A stretch of 64,000 bases of DNA. It comes from Pseudomonas sp. UFMG81 (lineage in GTDB: Bacteria; Pseudomonadota; Gammaproteobacteria; Pseudomonadales; Pseudomonadaceae). The position numbers and the translations under genes are program-made. Location: assembly GCF_015354575.1 (NCBI RefSeq), contig NZ_JACAFQ010000002.1, positions 132,157 through 196,156 of the forward strand, given 5' to 3'. Under the pieces are notes generated by a model, which saw only the letters and a program-made list of their open reading frames with translations, searched no databases and was not told where the DNA came from. Positions 14,301 through 23,857 of this stretch are shown here, in pieces; positions within the stretch are counted from its first letter, which is position 1; each line of letters opens with the position of its first letter.

Positions 14301-14330
14301 AAAAAGCCCGCTTATACAAGCGGGCTTTTT
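14301..14330 (+). terminator. Rho-independent terminator after the tRNA-Arg cluster
   Basis: A 13-base perfect stem (AAAAAGCCCGCTT with its complement) around an ATAC loop ends in TTTTT. The A run on the left makes it potentially bidirectional. Confidence 0.92.
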
Positions 14331-14541
14331 CTTGTCCGGCGTTTACTGATTTCGAGTTCGCGCGACTAGACTCAAGTTGCTAGCCACTGCTGAACATCCC
14401 GTAGGCGAATGTGCTTTTTCCTACCCTCGAGCCGTCGCACTGTTGGCTTCGAGCGTTGTCATAGCTTTATCGTGCAAACGATTGTTCTGGCCAAAATTTT
14501 AAGCGATCCGACAGCTTGCACAGTGTATGATTGCGCCCGTC

Positions 14542-14658
14542 AGCCCCGCCGGGGCTTGTGGAATCCCACCATGGACTTACCCAGTAGTTACTCCCTAACG
14601 CGCATCAAACTGCCAGATCTGACCGATTGATTCTCCCGGCGTGCTCCGCTGCTGGGAG
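14542..14658 (+). promoter_or_regulatory. Structured leader of mgtE with possible leader peptide
   Basis: The 340-base gap between the tRNA terminator and mgtE holds a hairpin (AGCCCC-GCC-GGGGCT, 14542-14556), a 19-codon open frame (ATG at 14571, TGA ending 14630, beginning MDLPSSYSL and ending LPDLTD), and a second 9-base-pair stem (14633-14641 with 14650-14658, including G-T pairs). The second stem buries the GGGAG just before the mgtE Shine-Dalgarno. Mg2+ transporter genes are often controlled by leader RNAs or Pro/acidic leader peptides, so a sensing role is plausible but unproven. Bases 14331-14541 show no gene; TATGAT at 14526-14531 could be a -10. Confidence 0.4.
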
Positions 14659-14670
14659 TGGAGTTCGCCT

Positions 14671-16113
14671 ATGACCGAAGTTGAAGTAAAAAAAGCCCAA
14701 GAGAGCCTGCAGGATCGCCTTGCCCAGGTGATCGAACTGTTGCAGCGCCAGCGGGTGGTCGAAGACCTGACGCACCGTCAGGAAGGTCACCATCACGACC
14801 TCGTTGAGAACCTCGTCCACCGCCAGAATCTCGTCGAGCTGCAGCGCAAGCTCGATGACCTGCACCCCGCCGACATCGCCTATATCCTCGAAGCCTTGCC
14901 CCTGGAAGACCGCCTGACGGTCTGGCAGCTGGTGCGCTCGGATCGCGATGGCGACATCCTGCTGGAAGTATCCGACGCCGTACGCCAGACCCTGATCGCC
15001 GACATGGACGATCATGAGCTGCTGGCCGCTGCGAAGGAGATGGATGCCGACGAGCTCGCCGACCTGGCGCCAGAGCTGCCGCGTGACGTCGTGCATGAGC
15101 TGATGGAGAGCCTCGATGCGCAGCAGCGCGAACGTGTACGTTCGGCCCTGAGCTACGACGAGGAGCAGGTCGGTGCGCTGATGGACTTCGAGATGGTGAC
15201 TATCCGCGAAGACGTCAGCCTGGAAGTGGTATTGCGATACCTGCGTCGCCTCAAGGAGCTGCCAAACCATACCGACAAGCTGTTCGTGGTTGACTATGAC
15301 GGTCTGCTCAAGGGCGTGTTGCCGATCAAGCGGCTGTTGGTCAACGACCCGGACAAGAAGGTTGCGGAGGTCATGGCCAATGACCCGGTGGCCTTCCACC
15401 CTGAGGAAGATGCCTACGATGCAGCCCTGGCGTTCGAGCGTTACGACCTGGTTTCTGCGCCGGTAGTGGACAAGAACGACCGACTGATCGGCCGCCTGAC
15501 CATCGACGAGATGGTCGATCTGATTCGCGAAGAGAGCGAGAGTGAAGTGCTCAACATGGCCGGTCTGCGCGAAGAAGAAGATATCTTCGCCTCGGTCTGG
15601 CGTTCGTTGCGCAACCGCTGGGCCTGGCTTGCGATCAACCTGATCACTGCTTTTGTGGCCTCGCGTGTCATCGGTCTGTTCGAAGGGTCGATCGAGAAGC
15701 TGGTGGCGCTGGCGGCGTTGATGCCGATCGTTGCTGGTATCGGTGGTAACTCGGGCAACCAGACCATCACCATGATCGTTCGTGCCATGGCGCTGGACCA
15801 GGTGTCGCCGGGCAATACCAGCCGCCTGATGCGCAAGGAGCTGGCGGTGTCGCTGCTCAATGGCCTGATCTGGGGTGGAGTAATCGGTGTGGTGGCGTTC
15901 TGGCTTTACGGTAGCTGGTCGCTGGGCTTGGTGATGACGGCGGCGATGACCCTCAACCTGCTGCTCGCTGCCTTGATGGGAGTATTGATCCCCATGACCC
16001 TGACGCGCCTCGGGCGGGACCCGGCCATGGGGTCGAGCGTCATGATCACGGCCGTGACCGACAGTGGCGGCTTCTTCATCTTCCTGGGCCTGGCCACGCT
16101 GTTCCTGCTTTGA
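14671..16113 (+). CDS. mgtE: Magnesium transporter MgtE
   Basis: This 480-residue inner-membrane Mg2+ channel has a cytoplasmic MgtE N domain (about 30-135), a CBS pair (about 140-265) that gates the pore by Mg2+ binding, and five transmembrane helices (about 310-480). The pore-region signature is GGNSGNQT. An in-frame GTG at 14641 falls inside the leader hairpin; the ATG at 14671 with AGTGGAG upstream gives the usual length. A strong terminator follows. The leader suggests control by translation or attenuation. Confidence 0.95.
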   Translation: MTEVEVKKAQESLQDRLAQVIELLQRQRVVEDLTHRQEGHHHDLVENLVHRQNLVELQRKLDDLHPADIAYILEALPLEDRLTVWQLVRSDRDGDILLEVSDAVRQTLIADMDDHELLAAAKEMDADELADLAPELPRDVVHELMESLDAQQRERVRSALSYDEEQVGALMDFEMVTIREDVSLEVVLRYLRRLKELPNHTDKLFVVDYDGLLKGVLPIKRLLVNDPDKKVAEVMANDPVAFHPEEDAYDAALAFERYDLVSAPVVDKNDRLIGRLTIDEMVDLIREESESEVLNMAGLREEEDIFASVWRSLRNRWAWLAINLITAFVASRVIGLFEGSIEKLVALAALMPIVAGIGGNSGNQTITMIVRAMALDQVSPGNTSRLMRKELAVSLLNGLIWGGVIGVVAFWLYGSWSLGLVMTAAMTLNLLLAALMGVLIPMTLTRLGRDPAMGSSVMITAVTDSGGFFIFLGLATLFLL

Positions 16114-16120
16114 ATGAGCC

Positions 16121-16174
16121 GAACGTCACGCACAAAAAAGCCAGCTTGCGCTGGCTTTTTTGTGCGTGACGTTC
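16121..16174. terminator. Bidirectional terminator between mgtE and amrZ
   Basis: A perfect 25-base inverted repeat (16121-16145 and 16150-16174, 4-base loop) carries an A6 run on the left and T6 on the right. It serves mgtE on the plus strand and amrZ on the minus strand, whose stops lie a few bases outside it. Confidence 0.95.
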
Positions 16175-16178
16175 CGTA

Positions 16179-16505
16179 TCAGGAAGCGTCGGCGGCCATT
16201 TCCACATCGTGAGCGATGAGGGCGACCAGGGCGTTCTGCTGGCGATGGGACAGCTGGCGGAAGCGTTGCAGCAGCTCGCGCTCGTGCAGGCTGAGCTCTG
16301 GGCTGTCCAGGCGCATGCTCAGTTCATCGCCCAGTGCGCCTTCTTGGATAAGGCTTTGCTCCAGGCGTGCAATGATCTCGGAGTTCATGCTGCGGTGGTG
16401 GTTGCGCGCTACTTCGGCAATGCGCTCACGCATCCCGTCAGGCAGGCGGACGACGAACTTGTCAGCGGTGCGGCTCGAGTAGATAGCCTGTTTCATTGGG
16501 CGCAT
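16179..16505 (-). CDS. amrZ: Ribbon-helix-helix regulator AmrZ
   Basis: This 108-residue Arc-type ribbon-helix-helix regulator controls alginate, twitching, c-di-GMP and flagellar genes in Pseudomonas and represses itself. The DNA-binding strand and helices are [20 protein letters not shown] and [14 protein letters not shown] (about 14-51), nearly identical to P. aeruginosa AmrZ, and the C-terminal tetramerisation part has [13 protein letters not shown]. The ATG at 16505 gives the canonical length; an ATG 54 bases upstream would extend it without a family match. A candidate AlgT-type promoter lies about 200 bases upstream. In several pseudomonads AmrZ controls flagellar genes, so it may act on the fla region in this window. 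Confidence 0.93.
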   Translation of the reverse strand: MRPMKQAIYSSRTADKFVVRLPDGMRERIAEVARNHHRSMNSEIIARLEQSLIQEGALGDELSMRLDSPELSLHERELLQRFRQLSHRQQNALVALIAHDVEMAADAS

Positions 16506-16704
16506 ATAGATTGACCGGTTGTTCTGGTTCAGTGGAAGCGGTTCGCAAATTGGCCGCACGGTGGTGGTACGACCGCGGCGACGACAAAATGTTCAACCGT
16601 TATGTGATTTTGGTTCTTCATCTTGCCTCAGGGTCGCCGTTTCCTTGGCGTCAATTCTGTGACTAATAGTGAATCCGATAAAGGCTTTTTGCCAGTACCA
16701 ATTA

Positions 16705-16734
16705 TCAGAAATGAGTACTGGTTTGAAAAGTTTC
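16705..16734 (-). promoter_or_regulatory. Candidate AlgT (sigma-22) type promoter for amrZ
   Basis: Read on the minus strand, GAAACTT (-35-like) and TCTGA (-10-like) lie in the order of the extracytoplasmic sigma consensus GAACTT-N16/17-TCTGA, with one extra base in the -35/spacer. amrZ is AlgT-dependent in P. aeruginosa, so this is a reasonable site, but the match is imperfect. The A/T-rich stretch 16506-16850 otherwise holds no convincing gene. Confidence 0.35.
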
Positions 16735-16850
16735 ACATATTACGGCGCATAGGAGTGTCAGACCTTTGTCGTCAAAATCTGGTAACTAGCAACAAAGGGT
16801 ACGGAAAAAGCCTACAATGCGCAGCTTCCCACACATTGAGCATAGTGGCT

Positions 16851-17444
16851 ATGCAATATGACGCAAGCGGTGCAGCGCCCTCAAGGGGGCGGCTGATCTT
16901 CCTGATGGGACCTTCTGGTTCGGGAAAAGATTCCCTTATCGATGCAGCGCGCGCGCAGCTGGCTGCCCACGGTGTCGAAGTCGCCCGGCGGGTCATTACC
17001 CGCTCGGCCGAAGCCAGGGGCGAAGCTGCCGAGGGGGTCAGTGTCGAACGCTTCGAGGGCATGCGTGAGGCTGGTGAGTTTGCCCTGAGCTGGGAGGCCA
17101 ATGGTCTTCGCTACGCAATACCCGCGCACGTGGAGCACTGGCTGGCTGGCGGCCGCTCGGTGCTGGTCAATGGTTCGCGCGGTTACCTGCCTGAGGCCCG
17201 TCGGCTTTACCCAGACCTGCTGGCAGTGGGTTTGAGCGTTTCACCCGCGACGCTGCGTCAACGCTTGCTGGCGCGAGGGCGGGAGAGCGCCTGGGAGATC
17301 GAGCAGCGGCTGGCGAGGAGCGCGGGCATGGCGGCATACGATGCCGCCGTGCACGTACTGGACAATTCCGCTTCATTGACCGATTCAGTCGAGGCGTTGA
17401 TGAGGTTGTTGCGTGAGCAAGGTATTGTCGGGCAGGCAGAGTAG
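16851..17444 (+). CDS. phnN: Ribose 1,5-bisphosphate phosphokinase PhnN
   Basis: This 197-residue guanylate-kinase-fold enzyme phosphorylates ribose 1,5-bisphosphate to PRPP, in phosphonate breakdown or as a minor NAD/PRPP route. The P-loop GPSGSGKD is at residues 20-27, and VITRSAEARGE matches the substrate-binding region. The open frame extends 76 codons further upstream through A/T-rich, unrelated sequence; the ATG at 16851 fits the family, though its ribosome site is weak. No other phn genes are near, so it is an orphan phnN here, as in other pseudomonads. Confidence 0.85.
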   Translation: MQYDASGAAPSRGRLIFLMGPSGSGKDSLIDAARAQLAAHGVEVARRVITRSAEARGEAAEGVSVERFEGMREAGEFALSWEANGLRYAIPAHVEHWLAGGRSVLVNGSRGYLPEARRLYPDLLAVGLSVSPATLRQRLLARGRESAWEIEQRLARSAGMAAYDAAVHVLDNSASLTDSVEALMRLLREQGIVGQAE

Positions 17445-17547
17445 AAACAGCTGACGTGCAAAATGCCCGATTGAGGCATGACAAAAGGCGATACGCTGGT
17501 TAACATGCACGCCGTCCCTTCTAGGCATCGTGTGTTGCCTGTCTCGT

Positions 17548-17624
17548 GTCTCAGTAGCTCAATTGGATAGAGCATCCCCCTCCTAAGGGGAAGGTTGCAG
17601 GTTCAAATCCTGCCTGGGACGCCA
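17548..17624 (+). tRNA. tRNA-Arg (anticodon CCT)
   Basis: This 77-base cloverleaf has acceptor GTCTCAG / CTGGGAC, anticodon CCT in the loop CTCCTAA, T-loop GTTCAAATC and an encoded CCA. It reads the rare AGG codon. Such tRNA genes are common island attachment sites, but the neighbouring benE locus shows no integrase. Confidence 0.96.
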
Positions 17625-17653
17625 TCTTGCGATCTCTCTCTTTGCAGAACGCC

Positions 17654-18865
17654 TCAGCGTTGCTCGCCAAGCGACACGTGTTCACTTTGTGCAGGCCGCG
17701 CCCGCGTGTAGCTCAAGGCGAAGTGTGCCAGCAGCCCAAAGATCAACCCCCAGAAGGCTGCGCCCAGGCCGAGGAAGCTCATGCCCGAAGCGGTCACCAG
17801 GAAGGTGATCAGCGCCGGTTCGCGTTGTTTCTCGTCGGCCATGGCGCCGGTAAGGCCCGTGGCGATCGCGCCGAACAGGGCCAGGCCGGCGAGGGCGGCG
17901 ATCATTTCCCTCGGCAGGGCGGCGAACACCGAAGCCAGGGTGGCGCCGAAGGTCCCCATCAGCAGGTAGAAGGCGCCGCAGGCAATGCCGGCGATATAGC
18001 GCTTGTCGGCATTCTCATGAGCTTCCCGGCCTGTGCAAATGGCTGCGGTGATCGCCGCCAGGTTGACGCCGTGGCAGGCAAAGGGTGCGAGCAGCAACGA
18101 GCCGATGGCGGTCACCGAGACGATCGGCCGTGCCGGCGTCTGGTAGCCCGATGTACGTAGCACGGCGATACCCGGTACGGACTGGCCGGTGAGTGACACC
18201 AAGGCCAGGGGCAGACCGATGTTGATGATGGCGCTCCAGTTCCATTGCGGTGTGGTCCAGACCGGCGTGGCCATTTCCAGTACCAGGGCCTGGCTATCAA
18301 GGTGGCCCAGGCTGCTGGCCAGCCCGCCGCCCACGATCAGCACCGCGAGGATGGCGTAGCGCGGCGACAGGCGCTTGAACAGCAGGTAGGTGGCGAGCAT
18401 CGTCAGCACGAGCACCGGCTGCAGGCTGATCGAGTTGAACAGCTCGGCCCCGAAGCGGAACAGAATGCCTGCCAGCATGGCAGCGGCAATGGCCTTGGGC
18501 AGGCGACTCATCAGTTTGTCGAACGCACCGCTCAACGCAATCACCGCGATCAGCAGCGAGGCGACGATGTAGGCGCCTACCGCCTGGGCCAACGATACGC
18601 TTGGCAGCATCGACACCAGTAATGCCGCCCCAGGCGTCGACCACGCGGTAATCACCGGCACGCGCAGTTTCCAGCTCAGCAGCATGCCGGTCAGGCCGCT
18701 GCCGATGGAAATCGCCCAGATCCACGAAGCGGTCACTTCGTTGCTCAGTTGGGCCTGGTGGGCTGCCTGGAACACGATGATCAGCGGGCCCGCATAGGAG
18801 ATGATCACCGCGATCAGGCCGGCGACCAGCGCCGAAAGTGAGAAGTCTTTTCCAAGTCGGTCCAT
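17654..18865 (-). CDS. benE: BenE-family benzoate:H+ symporter
   Basis: This 403-residue inner-membrane protein has about 12 hydrophobic helices and opens FSLSALVAGLIAVIISYAGP, the BenE family signature. Family members import benzoate with protons. No ben catabolic genes are near; the neighbour is a divergent MocR-type regulator, so the true substrate may differ from benzoate. An ATG at 18865 gives full length. The gene ends just beyond tRNA-Arg(CCT). Confidence 0.85.
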   Translation of the reverse strand: MDRLGKDFSLSALVAGLIAVIISYAGPLIIVFQAAHQAQLSNEVTASWIWAISIGSGLTGMLLSWKLRVPVITAWSTPGAALLVSMLPSVSLAQAVGAYIVASLLIAVIALSGAFDKLMSRLPKAIAAAMLAGILFRFGAELFNSISLQPVLVLTMLATYLLFKRLSPRYAILAVLIVGGGLASSLGHLDSQALVLEMATPVWTTPQWNWSAIINIGLPLALVSLTGQSVPGIAVLRTSGYQTPARPIVSVTAIGSLLLAPFACHGVNLAAITAAICTGREAHENADKRYIAGIACGAFYLLMGTFGATLASVFAALPREMIAALAGLALFGAIATGLTGAMADEKQREPALITFLVTASGMSFLGLGAAFWGLIFGLLAHFALSYTRARPAQSEHVSLGEQR

Positions 18866-18895
18866 GACGAATTCCAGTGAGTAATATTGAATTGA

Positions 18896-19036
18896 TTGAG
18901 TCGATTGAGTCGGTGCGAAATGAATCTATACCGTCGTGGCAAGCCAATTCAAGCGTAGCGCTACAAAAATGCGTAGAAATTGCACGGCTTGCGAGATCTG
19001 TCGGGCACTTTTGAGTCGATCAATGGATCGATTCAA
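18896..19036. promoter_or_regulatory. Repeated TTGAGTCGA elements in the benE/mocR divergent region
   Basis: A tandem direct repeat TTGAGTCGATTGAGTCG (18896-18912) sits 31 bases upstream of benE. An inverted repeat of the same half site, TTGAGTCGATC-AATG-GATCGATTCAA (19011-19036), lies 49 bases before the regulator gene. Shared half sites in both halves of the 219-base gap are what a regulator controlling both genes would leave; MocR proteins often bind direct repeats. No clear -35/-10 pair is claimed. Confidence 0.5.
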
Positions 19037-19084
19037 GTCATGTGATAAGCTGCGACTTCATTCATTTGCACTTCGGTACGTTCC

Positions 19085-20479
19085 ATGTGGGTCCCCCAGA
19101 TCAGCGAAAGCCATCAGCCCATGTACCTGACCATCGCCGATGCCCTGGCCCGCGACATCGCCAGCGGAACCCTTCGGCGGGGCGAGCGCCTACCCACCCT
19201 GCGGGAACTGGCCCAAGCCCTGGACGTCACTCCAGGCACGATCAGCCGTGCCTACATGGAGGCCTCGCGACGCGGGTTGACCCATGGCGAGGTTGGGCGG
19301 GGTACCTACGTCCTCGATCGTATTGGTGAAAAGCCCCAGCAGCCTGTGGTAGACAGAAGCCCCGCCGCCCATGCGCAACGGGCCGAGGAGCTCGACCTGT
19401 CGATCATCAAGCCCTACGGCGATACCTTGCAGTACTGGTTGCGCAATGCGCTGGTCGAACTGGCCGGGGCCGAACATCTCGAGCAGGCGCTGGACTACCC
19501 CCCCGACGGCGGCCACCCGGCGCATCGCGAAGCCGGCGCGCAATGGCTGCGGCACTGGTTGCCTGGCGCCCAGTGGCAGCAAGTGGTAATCACCAGCGGC
19601 GCCCAGCATGGGCTGATGGTGGCGCTCAGCGCCATGACCGAGGCCGGTGACCTGGTGCTCTGCGAATCGTTGTGCTACCCGGGCATCATTTCCGCGGCAC
19701 ATGGCCTGGGCCGGCGCCTGCGTGGTGTGCCCATGGACGAACAAGGCATCATTCCCGAGGCCCTGCGTGAGATCTGCCAGCGTGAGCGTCCAGCCATGCT
19801 GGTGTGCGTGGCGACCTGTCAGAACCCGACCACGGCGATCATGTCCAACGCCCGCCGTGCGCAAATCGCTGCCCTGGCCGAGGAGTTCGACTTCCTGTTG
19901 CTCGATGACGACATCTACGGCTTCCTCGCCACCGATGCCGACACCCGACCGCTGTCGACCTTCGCGCCTGAGCGCTCGATCTACCTCACCAGCCTGTCCA
20001 AGTCGGTGGCGCCGGCCTTGCGTACCGGGTACCTGTACAGCCCGGCAAGGATGCTGTCGCGCCTGACATCGATGGTGCGCAGCACGGTGTGGATGCCGTC
20101 ACCCTTGACCGCGCAACTGGCCAGCCAGGTGATCAATCAGGGGCTTGATGGCCAACTGATCCGTTTGCACCGGGCTGAAGCCGCCGCGCGCCAAGCGATC
20201 GCCCGCGAAGTGCTCGGTGACGCGGTGCGTGCGCAGCCTTACAGCTATCACATCTGGCTGAACCTGCCGGAACAGTGGCGCAGCGATGAGTTCGCGCTGT
20301 TGGCGCGGGCCAATGGCGTGATCGTCATGAGCGCCAGCCAGTTTCAGGTGGAACGTGGCGATGACCCGCGGGGTGTGCGCGTGGTGTTGATGTCGCCTAC
20401 CAGCCGTGAAGAGCTGCGTTTTGCCCTGACACGGCTGGCCAGCCTGCTTGAATCAGGCGACCCGAAGCGCTTCTATTGA
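19085..20479 (+). CDS. MocR/PdxR-type transcriptional regulator (GntR HTH + aminotransferase domain)
   Basis: This 464-residue regulator has a GntR winged helix (about 14-77: LRRGERLPTLRELAQALDV and a YVLDR end) fused to a fold-type I PLP domain (about 105-455). The PLP lysine is present as K306 in LTSLSKSVAP, with the Asp of LLLDDDIYGF. Such regulators sense PLP or an amino compound. The ATG at 19085 has no strong ribosome site; ATG 19121 would remove 12 residues. It is divergent from benE and probably regulates it and itself through the TTGAGTCGA repeats. Confidence 0.88.
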   Translation: MWVPQISESHQPMYLTIADALARDIASGTLRRGERLPTLRELAQALDVTPGTISRAYMEASRRGLTHGEVGRGTYVLDRIGEKPQQPVVDRSPAAHAQRAEELDLSIIKPYGDTLQYWLRNALVELAGAEHLEQALDYPPDGGHPAHREAGAQWLRHWLPGAQWQQVVITSGAQHGLMVALSAMTEAGDLVLCESLCYPGIISAAHGLGRRLRGVPMDEQGIIPEALREICQRERPAMLVCVATCQNPTTAIMSNARRAQIAALAEEFDFLLLDDDIYGFLATDADTRPLSTFAPERSIYLTSLSKSVAPALRTGYLYSPARMLSRLTSMVRSTVWMPSPLTAQLASQVINQGLDGQLIRLHRAEAAARQAIAREVLGDAVRAQPYSYHIWLNLPEQWRSDEFALLARANGVIVMSASQFQVERGDDPRGVRVVLMSPTSREELRFALTRLASLLESGDPKRFY

Positions 20480-20513
20480 GTGGCGTGGCCCGCATACGGG
20501 CCACGCCCAACCG

Positions 20514-21077
20514 TCAAAGCTCGATGGTCTTGCGTTTGTCTTCGGCCTGCGCATCCCCCGTGCCCAGGTGCGCGCCCAGCTGGCTGGCAGCTTGTGTACG
20601 CTGTGCCTGCTGTTCGAGCTTGGCCTGGGTCTTCATTTCGACATCTTCCTTCATGCGCTGGGCGATCTGCTGGTCGACGATGGCTTTACGCTCCGGTGGC
20701 AGCGCGTTGTACTCGTCCTCGGTCAAGCCCAGCTCCTGGAGGATCTTCTCCTTGATCTTCTCTTCCGGCGACTTGGCCATGTAGTCGCGGAACGCCTGGG
20801 CGGCGTCGGTTTCTTTCTGCTCGCCGATGCTGGCCTGCTGGCGGGCGGCCACATCCGGGTTCTGCAGCATCACCATCAGCTTGGCGAAGGCTTCCTTGCG
20901 GTTGTCCTCGGTGTTCTGCTGCGACGTGCTGCCCTGGCTGCCCTGCTGCGCTGTGCTGTTGCCGGGGGCCGCAACCGGCTCGAATGCAGCCAGTGGCGCC
21001 AGGCTCTGGTCGCTGGCAATGCGGTTATACGATTGTATCGGGGCCTGCCAGCTCAGGCCGTTGGCTGAAATCAGCAT
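20514..21077 (-). CDS. Hypothetical Ala/Gln/Glu-rich protein
   Basis: This 187-residue protein of unknown function has no signal peptide. Residues 40-55 are a Gln/Ser/Thr linker; residues 58-170 are charged and predicted helical, with segments such as KIKEKILQELGLTEDEY and ERKAIVDQQIAQRM that suggest a coiled-coil or helical bundle. It ends KRKTIEL. The start ATG follows AGGAGG on the minus strand. It is divergent from the diguanylate cyclase. I recall similar proteins across Pseudomonas but no assigned role. Confidence 0.75.
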   Translation of the reverse strand: MLISANGLSWQAPIQSYNRIASDQSLAPLAAFEPVAAPGNSTAQQGSQGSTSQQNTEDNRKEAFAKLMVMLQNPDVAARQQASIGEQKETDAAQAFRDYMAKSPEEKIKEKILQELGLTEDEYNALPPERKAIVDQQIAQRMKEDVEMKTQAKLEQQAQRTQAASQLGAHLGTGDAQAEDKRKTIEL

Positions 21078-21150
21078 GTCTCCTCCTTGAATGGTTCATC
21101 GAACGCGACAAATGGGGCAAAAGCTGTGCCAGTGCGGGCGGTGGTGTGAA

Positions 21151-21233
21151 ATAGCCCGTCCGGGCTATATCGACATGTGCGCTGTGGGCATATGCTTGCC
21201 CGGCAGAGGAACAGGATTGCCACATGCGGCAAT
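21151..21233. promoter_or_regulatory. Two palindromes between the hypothetical gene and the diguanylate cyclase
   Basis: ATAGCCCG-TC-CGGGCTAT (21151-21168) and ATTGCC-ACATGC-GGCAAT (21216-21233) are perfect inverted repeats in the 220-base divergent gap. Either could be an operator; neither is followed by a T tract. No regulator family is assigned. Confidence 0.35.
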
Positions 21234-21297
21234 TCGGGTAACGCCGGCAGCACCGAAACCGGGGCGCAGTTGCCGGCTGGTTTAAGGAGAGCGTCCC

Positions 21298-22308
21298 ATG
21301 AGTAAGGCACCAAGGCCCATACCGGCCGGTTTCAGCGAACAGCAACTGCACACCTTGTTCGATCTGATCAGCGATGGCATCTGGGATTGGGATGCCAACA
21401 GCGGGTACGTCTACCGCAACCCAGGCTGGTACGCGATGCTGGGTTACCCCAGCCACTCGATGGACAATTCGGTGCTCACCTGGGAGAGCGTGATCCACCC
21501 GGAGGACTATCCGCGAGTCATGGCCCACTTCGAGGCCTACATCAACCGGCGCAACGAGCACTATCGCATCGAGTACCGCTGCCGCTGCCAGGACGGCAGC
21601 TACCTGTGGATTGAGGACAGCGGCCACATCATCGCCCGCAACGGGGACGGCTCGGTGGCGCGCATGCTCGGCGCCCATCGCAACATCGACGCTGGCAAGC
21701 GCCTGGTGGCGGAGCTTGAGCAGCGCAACCAGTCGCTGGAGAGCCAGGTAGCCGAGCGCACCCGCGAGCTGTCCTGGGTCAATCAACAGCTGCAACGCCA
21801 GTTGGACGAGAACCGTGAGCTGGCCGAGCGCGACGCGTTGACCCGCACCGCCAACCGCTACCGCCTGGAAAAGACCCTGGAGCAGGAGTGCGAGCGGGCC
21901 CGGCGCTACCGCCAGCCGCTGGCGCTGATTGCCATGGACCTGGACGATTTCAAACCGATCAATGACCTGCACGGCCATGCCCGCGGCGATGCGGCGCTGG
22001 TCGAGGTGAGCGAGCGCATTCATGAGTGCCTGCGCGCTCAGGATCTGCTGGCACGCTGGGGTGGCGACGAGTTTGTCGTGGTCCTGCCGCAGACCACGCT
22101 TGAGGAGGCGCGCGAAGCAGCGCGCCGGATTCGCCAGGCCGTGGCCGCGATCGCGCGAATCGGCGAGTGTCAGCTGACCATGAGCTATGGGGTGGTGCAA
22201 TGGCGAGACGGGGAGGACCAGCGCAAGCTGCTGGCCCGCGCCGACAAAGCCCTGTACCAGGCCAAGGCGGCGGGCAAGGACGCGATCGTGCACCAACCCA
22301 TTTTGTAG
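21298..22308 (+). CDS. PAS-GGDEF diguanylate cyclase
   Basis: This 336-residue soluble protein makes c-di-GMP. A PAS fold (about 15-135, GIWDWDANSGYVYRNPGWY and PED/PAC-type end) is followed by a coiled coil (136-178) and a GGDEF domain (about 179-335). The active site is intact: GGDEF at 255-259, metal Asp in MDLDDFKPIN, and an RAQD I-site at 246-249 exactly five residues before GGDEF, so product inhibition is expected. There is no membrane segment, and the PAS ligand is unknown. An AAGGAGAG site precedes the ATG. It could feed YcgR, the c-di-GMP brake encoded 10 kb away. Confidence 0.93.
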   Translation: MSKAPRPIPAGFSEQQLHTLFDLISDGIWDWDANSGYVYRNPGWYAMLGYPSHSMDNSVLTWESVIHPEDYPRVMAHFEAYINRRNEHYRIEYRCRCQDGSYLWIEDSGHIIARNGDGSVARMLGAHRNIDAGKRLVAELEQRNQSLESQVAERTRELSWVNQQLQRQLDENRELAERDALTRTANRYRLEKTLEQECERARRYRQPLALIAMDLDDFKPINDLHGHARGDAALVEVSERIHECLRAQDLLARWGGDEFVVVLPQTTLEEAREAARRIRQAVAAIARIGECQLTMSYGVVQWRDGEDQRKLLARADKALYQAKAAGKDAIVHQPIL

Positions 22309-22310
22309 CA

Positions 22311-22390
22311 GCCAGCGTCGCTGGCGGAGGGTGTGATGTTGGTTGTGTGTTGAGGCTGTTCGCCAGCAAGGCTGGCTCCTGCACCCTCCC
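22311..22390. repeat. Paired inverted REP-like element (BIME-like)
   Basis: Two small hairpins with the same stem, GCCAGC-GTC-GCTGGC (22311-22325) and GCCAGC-AAG-GCTGGC (22362-22376), are flanked by GGAGGGTG and its complement CACCCTCC in opposite orientation. The right half resembles Pseudomonas REP units (TTCGCCAGC...GGCTCCTGC). It fills the gap between two convergent transcripts. Confidence 0.65.
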
Positions 22391-22408
22391 GGGCCAGGGG
22401 CGTGTTGG

Positions 22409-22445
22409 CAAAAAAATGCCCGCTGCGCCTGGTAACGCAACGGGC
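22409..22445 (-). terminator. Terminator of the bkd operon
   Basis: On the minus strand a 10-base stem (GCCCGTTGCG with CGCAGCGGGC, one mismatch) is followed by a run of seven T. It lies 27 bases past the lpdV stop. Confidence 0.85.
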
Positions 22446-22471
22446 CAAATCGGCTATTGCCGCTTCAGTGT

Positions 22472-23853
<1,382 letters not shown>

Positions 23854-23857
<4 letters not shown>

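Noticed and set aside
14409..14630. Plus-strand 73-codon frame before mgtE as a full protein gene
   Set aside because: No ribosome site and unnatural composition; only the last 19 codons are kept as a possible leader peptide.
17548..18865. Genomic island inserted at tRNA-Arg(CCT)
   Set aside because: No integrase and no second copy of the tRNA 3' end was seen nearby; the adjacent genes look native.
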